From: 66-474 sp036759545
Lineage (GTDB): Bacteria > Pseudomonadota > Gammaproteobacteria > Xanthomonadales > Rhodanobacteraceae
DNA length: 18,112 bases
Assembly (NCBI GenBank): GCA_036759545.1
Contig: DAIOUL010000051.1
Location: 1 to 18,112 of the forward strand
Reading direction: 5' to 3'
Shown piece by piece: positions 1 to 4,627 of this stretch (positions are counted from its first letter, which is position 1; every line of letters starts with the position of its first letter). Both the position numbers and the translations under genes were made by a program. Under the pieces are notes generated by a model. It was not told where the DNA came from, did not search any database, and saw nothing but the letters and a program-made list of their open reading frames with translations.

Positions 1-107
1 CGTGCTTATCTAAGCATCGGACGCACGCAACGGCGTCCGGGTTTCACTCACCTCCCTGAGTGGACCGAATGGGGTCGAATCCCTCCCCAGGTTCGGCTCC
101 AACCCCC
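1..107 (+). other. 3' part of an unidentified structured transcript (possible ncRNA)
   Basis: No convincing ORF covers this stretch, but it is dense in consecutive hairpins: TGCTT/AAGCA (3-16), CGGACGC/GCGTCCG (18-39), CACTCA/TGAGTG (45-62) and a longer stem at 61-101 in which TGGA, CCGAA and TGGGG face CCCCA, TTCGG and TCCA with small bulges. It runs straight into the intrinsic terminator at 108-147, so it is probably the 3' end of a transcript that starts before the window. A stable RNA is plausible. A tmRNA or tRNA 3' end was considered, but the TCGAATCC stretch does not form a T-arm with a 5-bp stem and there is no matching acceptor stem. It could equally be a 3' UTR or a chain of repeat hairpins. 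Confidence 0.35.
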
Positions 108-147
108 GCCCCGAGAGCTCCCCCCTGGCTCTCGGGGCATTTTATTT
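108..147 (+). terminator. Strong rho-independent terminator
   Basis: A perfect 11-bp stem, GCCCCGAGAGC (108-118) with GCTCTCGGGGC (128-138), closes a 9-nt pyrimidine-rich loop and is followed by ATTTTATTT. This is a textbook intrinsic terminator for a plus-strand transcript coming from the left edge. Confidence 0.9.
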
Positions 148-160
148 GTGGGTTTGTCTT

Positions 161-206
161 GCGATCGTCCATGATCGCGAAGATCAAAGCAGCCGTCCAT
201 GGCTGC
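161..206. repeat. Two tandem small hairpins with identical GTCCAT loops
   Basis: GCGATC-GTCCAT-GATCGC (161-178) and GCAGCC-GTCCAT-GGCTGC (189-206) each have a perfect 6-bp stem and the same 6-nt loop, although the stems are unrelated. The same loop recurs at 4518-4523, and a reverse-strand relative (ATGGAT) at 11347-11352. They lie between the terminator and the start of the small membrane protein. Confidence 0.7.
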
Positions 207-284
207 ACTTCTCACCAAAAGCACGCATCGAACAGAGCGCTTGGCTCTCTTGTGGCGCTCGCGTAGGATCGCGTGACGCTCAAC

Positions 285-291
285 GAGGGAG
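285..291 (+). promoter_or_regulatory. Ribosome binding site deciding the 299 start
   Basis: GAGGGAG lies 7 nt before the ATG at 299. It is only 3 nt from the competing ATG at 295, which opens a different frame, so the spacing favours 299. Confidence 0.7.
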
Positions 292-298
292 AACATGC

Positions 299-517
299 AT
301 GCGCGCAGGTCTGATCGTGGTCGGCATCATCATCGCGGCGCTGGGAATCTGGGTGGCGCTGGGCAAGTTCACCTACAACGACAACGAAACCAAGGCGCAA
401 CTGGGCCCGATCAAGGTACAGGCTTCCGAACAGAAGTCCGTGCCGGTTGCGTTGGGCTACGTCGGCATCATTGTAGGCGCGGGCCTAGTGATCGCGGGTG
501 CGATGCGCAAATCCTGA
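299..517 (+). CDS. Small two-helix membrane protein, unknown function
   Basis: A 72-residue protein. A hydrophobic helix sits at about residues 3-20 (GLIVVGIIIAALGIWVALG) and another at about 49-68, joined by a polar loop that contains KAQLGPIKVQ. The layout, a short N-terminal helix, a loop with an LGP-x-V motif and a C-terminal Gly-rich helix, is seen in small uncharacterised inner-membrane proteins of proteobacteria, but I do not recognise a named family. The ATG at 299 is chosen because of the GAGGGAG at 285-291. A longer in-frame reading from 146 would add about 50 residues that run through the hairpin region and look non-coding. The gene converges on the YidB-like gene, with the REP-like palindrome between the two stop codons. 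Confidence 0.7.
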   Translation: MRAGLIVVGIIIAALGIWVALGKFTYNDNETKAQLGPIKVQASEQKSVPVALGYVGIIVGAGLVIAGAMRKS

Positions 518-535
518 AAAACCGCGGCGATTCAA

Positions 536-577
536 CACCATCCCCACCCAACCCTCCCCTTGAAGGGGAGGGCTTCA
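536..577. repeat. REP-like palindromic element, copy B1
   Basis: It starts with CACCATCCCCACCCAA and contains a perfect palindrome: arms CCCTCCCCTT and AAGGGGAGGG around a single G (552-572). It sits between two converging genes, the classic REP position, and its last bases form the stop of the YidB-like gene. Near-identical copies occur at 5492-5535 and, interrupted, at 6951-7114. A U-tract is absent, so it is not a normal intrinsic terminator. Confidence 0.85.
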
Positions 578-982
578 CAGCCCCAGCTTCGCCGCAAGGC
601 TTTGCAATGCACTGAGATCCGCCTCGCCCGCGGGCAGTTGTCCGTTGGGCGTGAGGTGATCGATCGCTTGTGGCAGGTTTTGCGCGAGCTGTCCCAGCAC
701 CTGGTTCGGATCCACGCCCAACTTCTGCGCGATCTCGTTGACGTGCGCGCCCAGCGGCGTGCCGTTGATCGCCTGCTGCAATTGTCCGCTGCTGATCGCC
801 TGATTGGCGCCGGTCGACACCCACGATTCCACCGCATTTTTCAAGCCGCCCTGCTGCAGCGTGTTGAGCAGCCCCTGCAGACCGCCGGCGTGATTGATCA
901 GGCCGCCGATGATCTCCAGCGCCGAACCGCCGCCGGCGCCTTGGCCGCTCGCCAGATTGGTGAGATTGTCGAGCAGTGACAT
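575..982 (-). CDS. YidB-like DUF937 family protein
   Basis: A 135-residue protein starting MSLLDNLTNLASGQ. It has a Gly/Gln-rich region (about residues 13-60) with the LINHAGGLQGLLNTLQQGGL pattern, followed by a helical part with LGVDPNQVLGQLAQNLPQAID and a C-terminal DLSALQSLAAKLGL. This is the typical YidB/DUF937 layout, whose biochemical role is not established. No signal peptide or membrane segment is visible, so it is probably cytoplasmic. The start at 982 is supported by a GGGAGA ribosome-binding sequence upstream on the minus strand. It is divergent from uvrD, with 108 bp between the starts. The much longer reading in this frame (up to 2365) runs antisense through uvrD and is rejected. 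The stop codon overlaps the edge of the REP-like element. Confidence 0.85.
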   Translation of the reverse strand: MSLLDNLTNLASGQGAGGGSALEIIGGLINHAGGLQGLLNTLQQGGLKNAVESWVSTGANQAISSGQLQQAINGTPLGAHVNEIAQKLGVDPNQVLGQLAQNLPQAIDHLTPNGQLPAGEADLSALQSLAAKLGL

Positions 983-1043
983 GGTCTTCTCCCGGTCGCG
1001 CAGCGAAATGCCCGCGAGCGCAGGAACATAGCAGCGCCAACTG

Positions 1044-1078
1044 AGCGTCCGCCGAACGGCGGTTTGCCGATGGACGCT
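1044..1078 (+). promoter_or_regulatory. Two-stem hairpin just upstream of uvrD
   Basis: Outer stem AGCGTCC/GGACGCT (1044-1050, 1072-1078) encloses a shorter hairpin CCGCC-GAAC-GGCGG (1049-1062). The two compete for two bases, so only one may form fully. It ends 12 nt before the uvrD ATG and could lie in the leader. No LexA-like CTG-N10-CAG box was recognised. Confidence 0.35.
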
Positions 1079-1090
1079 ACAATTCCGGCG

Positions 1091-3334
1091 ATGGATGTTT
1101 CTCACCTGCTCGATTCGCTGAACGCCGCGCAGCGCGAGGCGGTCAGCGCCCCACCCGGTTCGTACTTGGTGTTGGCCGGCGCCGGTTCCGGCAAGACCCG
1201 TGTGCTGACCCATCGCATCGCCTGGCTGATCGAGGTCGAGCGCGTGCCGCCGTGGGCGATCCTGGCGGTCACATTCACCAACAAGGCCGCCGGCGAAATG
1301 CGCGGCCGGCTGGAATCGCTGCTGCCCGCAGGCACGCGCGGCTTGAGCGTCGGCACATTCCACGGCATCGCGCACCGGCTGTTGCGGCGGCATTGGGCCG
1401 ATGCAAATCTGCCGGAAACTTTTCAGATCCTCGATGCCGACGATCAGCAGCGATTGGTCAAACGCGTCGTTGCGGGACTCGGCCTGGACGAAGCGCGCTT
1501 TCCGCCGCGGCAGGCCACGTGGCAGATCAATGCGTGGAAAGACGATGGCAAACGTCCCGATGCCATCGAAGTCGGCGATCATCCCGTCGCGCGCACGTAC
1601 CTCTCGATCTATCGCGCCTACGAAGAAGCCTGCCGCCGCGCCGGCCTGGTGGATTTCGCGGAACTGCTGCTGCGCGCGTACGAATTGTGGCTGCACAAGC
1701 CCGAGGTGCTGGCGCACTACCGCGAACGCTGGCGGCATCTGCTGATCGACGAATTCCAGGACACCAACGCATTGCAGTACGCGTGGATCCGCGTGCTGGC
1801 CGGCAACACCGGCACGGTATTCGCCGTCGGGGATGACGATCAGTCGATCTACGGCTGGCGCGGCGCGCGCGTGGAGAACATGCAGCAATTCCTGCGCGAT
1901 TTCGCGGGTGCGAAAACTATCCGGTTGGAACAGAACTATCGTTCCACTGCCAATATCCTGGAAGCTGCCAACGCCATCATCGCGCGCAATCCGTCGCGCC
2001 TGGGCAAGCAGTTGTGGACGGACGGCGGCAAGGGCGAGGCGATCGCGCTGTACGCGGCCTACAACGATCAGGACGAAGCGCGTTTCGTGATCGAGCGCAT
2101 CCGCGAGCACATCGAACGCGGCGGCGCGGCCGACGAGATCGCGGTTTTGTATCGATCCAACGCGCAATCGCGCGCGTTTGAGGAACAACTGCACCAGTAC
2201 GACATTCCCTATCGCGTTTACGGCGGCCAACGGTATTTCGAGCGCGCCGAGGTCAAGGATGCGCTGAGTTACTTGCGGCTCGCGGCCAACCGCCACGACG
2301 ATGCTGCATTCGAGCGTGCGGTCAACACGCCGCCGCGCGGCATCGGCGAACGCACGCTCGATCAACTGCGCCGCCGCGCGCGCGCGGAAAATAGTTCACT
2401 CTGGGATGCGGCGCTGGCGGAACTGGCATCGGCTGATTTGAGCGCACGGGCAAAGAATGCGTTGCGGACGTTCTTGACCCTGATCGAGCAGATGGCACAG
2501 ACGTTTACGGGAACAGGGAACAGGGAACAGAGAACAGAAACCGAACTCGTTAGTCCCCGGTCCCCGGTCCCCGGTCCCGCTCTTGCCCTTTCCGAGCAGG
2601 TCGAGCACGCGATCACCCATTCCGGCTTGCGCGATTACTACGAGCGCGATTCGCGCGGCAACGCCGAATCGCGCGTGGAGAACCTGGACGAACTGATCAA
2701 CGTCGCCAGCCGCTTCGCCCCCACGCCGGAAGACATCGAAGCCGGATTGTCGGAATTGCAGGCCTTCCTCGCGCACGCCGCGCTGGAAGCCGGCGAAGCG
2801 CAGGGCGAGGTCGGGCAAGCGTGCGTGCAGTTGATGACGCTGCACTCGGCCAAGGGACTGGAGTTTCCGATCGTGTTTCTGGTCGGGCTGGAAGAAGGCC
2901 TGTTTCCCAGCCAGCGCTCGACCGAAGACGCCTCGCGCCTGGAAGAAGAACGGCGGCTCGCCTACGTCGGCATCACGCGCGCACGCACGCGATTGATCCT
3001 GACCTACGCCGAGTCGCGCCGCATGCACGGCACAGAAATGCTGGCGCGGCCGTCGCGCTTTCTCGCCGAATTGCCGCAGTCGTTGCTGGAAGAAGTGCGT
3101 CCGCGCGCCAAAATCACGCGCCCCGTGTACGTGCCGCGCGATTGGGGGCACAAGACGCTCATCGAAGAATCCTTGCCGGTGAAACTCGGCCAACGCGTGC
3201 GCCACGCGCATTTCGGTGAAGGCGTGGTGGTGAGCGCGGAAGGCGCCGGCGCGCATACGCGCATCCAGGTCAACTTCGCCGACGTCGGACCGAAGTGGCT
3301 GGTGGCGGCGTATGCGAATCTGACGGCGTTGTGA
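1091..3334 (+). CDS. uvrD: DNA helicase II, UvrD (with a repeat-encoded insertion)
   Basis: A 747-residue superfamily 1 3'-5' DNA helicase for nucleotide excision and mismatch repair. The N-terminus MDVSHLLDSLNAAQREAV matches classic UvrD and fixes the start at 1091, not the upstream in-frame ATG at 1064. Walker A AGAGSGKT is at residues 29-36, motif Ia is AVTFTNKAA, Walker B LLIDEFQDTN is near residue 220, followed by VGDDDQSIYGWRGA, EQNYRST, LMTLHSAKGLEF and VGITRAR. The C-terminal HFGEGVVV...VNFADVGPKWLV domain is typical of UvrD, separating it from Rep and PcrA. Odd: residues about 473-497 (GTGNREQRTETELVSPRSPV...) are encoded by a 72-bp heptamer palindrome at 2508-2579, in a helix-loop region before the conserved SGLRDYYE. 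The frame is kept and every downstream motif is intact. The gene converges on the WYL regulator with a 7-nt gap and no terminator. Confidence 0.96.
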   Translation: MDVSHLLDSLNAAQREAVSAPPGSYLVLAGAGSGKTRVLTHRIAWLIEVERVPPWAILAVTFTNKAAGEMRGRLESLLPAGTRGLSVGTFHGIAHRLLRRHWADANLPETFQILDADDQQRLVKRVVAGLGLDEARFPPRQATWQINAWKDDGKRPDAIEVGDHPVARTYLSIYRAYEEACRRAGLVDFAELLLRAYELWLHKPEVLAHYRERWRHLLIDEFQDTNALQYAWIRVLAGNTGTVFAVGDDDQSIYGWRGARVENMQQFLRDFAGAKTIRLEQNYRSTANILEAANAIIARNPSRLGKQLWTDGGKGEAIALYAAYNDQDEARFVIERIREHIERGGAADEIAVLYRSNAQSRAFEEQLHQYDIPYRVYGGQRYFERAEVKDALSYLRLAANRHDDAAFERAVNTPPRGIGERTLDQLRRRARAENSSLWDAALAELASADLSARAKNALRTFLTLIEQMAQTFTGTGNREQRTETELVSPRSPVPGPALALSEQVEHAITHSGLRDYYERDSRGNAESRVENLDELINVASRFAPTPEDIEAGLSELQAFLAHAALEAGEAQGEVGQACVQLMTLHSAKGLEFPIVFLVGLEEGLFPSQRSTEDASRLEEERRLAYVGITRARTRLILTYAESRRMHGTEMLARPSRFLAELPQSLLEEVRPRAKITRPVYVPRDWGHKTLIEESLPVKLGQRVRHAHFGEGVVVSAEGAGAHTRIQVNFADVGPKWLVAAYANLTAL
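2508..2579. repeat. Heptamer-arm palindrome A1, inside uvrD
   Basis: The left arm is three GGGAACA units (2509-2529) plus a GAGAACA variant; the right arm is three CCCCGGT units (2555-2575) ending CCCG. The reverse complement of the right arm, GGGGACC repeated, faces the left arm imperfectly. The centre is about 18 bp. The span is 72 bp, exactly 24 codons, and is read through in the uvrD frame. Confidence 0.9.
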
Positions 3335-3341
3335 TTCGCGC

Positions 3342-4319
3342 TCACGCGTTGGCGGAATACCCATCCAGCGCCAGTTTCAAAAGAATCTTCATCTCTTCGC
3401 GCAGCGGCAGTGGCGCGACGACTTCGGCGTCCGGGCCGTACTTCATCACGTCCATCAGCAGTTCGCGCGAATTGGAATACGGCACGCGCAGTTCGTAGCG
3501 GCCGTCGGGCAGGAACTGGCCTTCCTGCTGCGAGTGCCAGTGCTCGTCGGCGACCCAGCGCGCCGCGCGCGCGGAAAAGCGGATCGTGGCCCAGGCTTTC
3601 GGCGCGCCCGCGAAGATGCCGTAGCTGGACGCGAGCACCGCATCGAGCTCGGCGTTGTCGCGATCTTCCGCGGCGGCTTCCAGTTGTTCCGGGTCGATGA
3701 TGCGGTCCACCGCGAAGCTGCGCAGTGCCTCGCGGTCGTGGTCCCACGCATCCAGGTACCAGTTGTCGCGGTAGTGCGTCAGCCGCTGCGGCGAAACGGT
3801 GCGCGTGGTGTCGGCATCGGTGGTACGCGCGCGGTAGCGGAACTTCAGCCGCCTGCGCGCCAGGACCGCGCCCGCGACGATCCGGAACACGCGCTGGTCC
3901 AGCTTGCGCGAACCGTACGGGATCACGCGGATGCGTTCGACCGGCAGCGGCGTGCCATCCGCATGTTCGGTCAACAGGCGCTCCATGCGCGCCTTGAAGG
4001 GCGCCAGCGCCGGCGCCAGCACGCCGGGATCCGAGCGGCCGATCAACTCGTTTAAGGCCATCAACGCAGACAATTCCTCGCTGGTCAGCCACAGGCCCGG
4101 CAATTCGAAGCGATCGGCTTCCTCTCGGTCGTAGGCGAAGCCGTGGCGATCGGGATCGCTTTCCACCGGCGCGCCCAGCGCATCGCGCAGGAACGCGACG
4201 TCGCGATATAGCGTGGCGCGCGAGCAGCCGAGCTCGTCGCGCAGCCGCTGCTGGCTGACCGGATGTCGCGAGGCCTTGAAGATGCGGTGCAGGGTCAAAA
4301 TGCGCTCGTAGCGGTCCAT
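3342..4319 (-). CDS. WYL-domain transcriptional regulator (YafY/DeoR-type HTH)
   Basis: A 325-residue protein. Residues 1-45 form a winged helix-turn-helix (MDRYERILTLHRIF ... QQRLRDELGCSRATLYRDVAFLRD). Residues about 140-225 form the WYL domain, with FRYRAR, NWYLDAWDHD (about 185-194) and SFAVDRI. The C-terminal region, with FLPDGRYELRVPY and the W-x-W pattern, is usual for the family. WYL proteins are ligand-responsive regulators, and the domain often senses nucleotides or small molecules. Start 4319 is chosen because MDRYERI is the family-like N-terminus; an ATG 15 nt further upstream is possible, and neither has a clear Shine-Dalgarno. It is divergent from the soe cluster across 308 bp, making that cluster a plausible target (inference). 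Its 3' end abuts uvrD tail to tail. Confidence 0.88.
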   Translation of the reverse strand: MDRYERILTLHRIFKASRHPVSQQRLRDELGCSRATLYRDVAFLRDALGAPVESDPDRHGFAYDREEADRFELPGLWLTSEELSALMALNELIGRSDPGVLAPALAPFKARMERLLTEHADGTPLPVERIRVIPYGSRKLDQRVFRIVAGAVLARRRLKFRYRARTTDADTTRTVSPQRLTHYRDNWYLDAWDHDREALRSFAVDRIIDPEQLEAAAEDRDNAELDAVLASSYGIFAGAPKAWATIRFSARAARWVADEHWHSQQEGQFLPDGRYELRVPYSNSRELLMDVMKYGPDAEVVAPLPLREEMKILLKLALDGYSANA

Positions 4320-4627
4320 GGCGCAAGCACTCATGAGCAATGCGGGAAAGCATGACCGGATGCGGATGCGGCGGCAAGCGCGCTATCGCATGGGCTACCA
4401 TGCTCATGGCAACCGCCCAAATGTTGATCGTCATTCCGGGGTCGCCGCAGGCGGAGCCACGGAGCTCTTGGCCATGGATGGTGGCTTGATCCGCCGTGGG
4501 AGCAGATTGCAAAGTCCGTCCATGGACTTTGCCCTTCGGGCCAACCTTCGGTTGTCCAAATTCGTTCCCGACGAATTTGTCCGGATCTGCCGCTGCGCGG
4601 CGTCCGGAATGACGATAAAAAAATCGA
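4320..4627. promoter_or_regulatory. Divergent regulatory gap between WYL regulator and soeA
   Basis: This gap should hold the promoters of both the regulator and the soe cluster. I could not assign clear -35/-10 boxes. CCATG-CT-CATGG (4398-4409) is a short perfect inverted repeat and a weak operator candidate. The part from 4428 to 4615 is the nested-hairpin element listed separately. The DNA between that element and the soeA start is AT-rich (ATAAAAAAATCGA) with no recognisable Shine-Dalgarno. Confidence 0.4.
4428..4615. repeat. Composite nested-hairpin element bounded by 12-bp inverted repeats
   Basis: The perfect 12-bp inverted ends TCGTCATTCCGG (4428-4439) and CCGGAATGACGA (4604-4615) enclose a run of hairpins. 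These are GCAAAGTCC-GTCCAT-GGACTTTGC (4509-4532), GCCC-TTC-GGGC (4531-4541), CAACC-TTC-GGTTG (4542-4554), AAATTCGT-TCCCG-ACGAATTT (4558-4578) and a double stem TCCGGA/TCCGGA around GCCGC-TGC-GCGGC (4580-4608). It lies directly upstream of soeA and may be in its leader. It has no transposase and no ORF of its own. It looks like a miniature, non-autonomous repeat or a structured leader. Confidence 0.75.

Noticed and set aside
1..101. tmRNA or tRNA 3' end
   Set aside because: CTAAGCAT and TCGAATCC are suggestive, but the T-arm would have only 3 paired bases and no CCA-ending acceptor in the correct spacing exists.
536..577. Bidirectional intrinsic terminator
   Set aside because: The stem is strong but has no U-tract on either side, and the same sequence occurs inside soeA, so a dispersed repeat explains it better.
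295..615. Plus-strand ORF from the ATG at 295
   Set aside because: The product is Arg/His-rich without a domain and runs through the REP-like element; the ATG at 299 in another frame gives a coherent two-helix protein with better ribosome-binding-site spacing.
575..2365. Long minus-strand open frame of 596 codons opposite uvrD
   Set aside because: Only its last 135 codons (982-575) form a recognisable YidB-like protein with its own ribosome-binding site. The rest is antisense to conserved UvrD motifs and is typical of high-GC shadow frames.
2508..2579. Frameshift or assembly error in uvrD
   Set aside because: The frame is identical before and after, all motifs are present, and similar heptamer palindromes occur independently at four other places.
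3335..3341. Terminator between uvrD and the WYL gene
   Set aside because: The gap is 7 nt and no stem followed by a T-run is visible on either strand.
4428..4615. Insertion sequence
   Set aside because: It has terminal inverted repeats but no transposase ORF and no visible target duplication; called a composite repeat instead.
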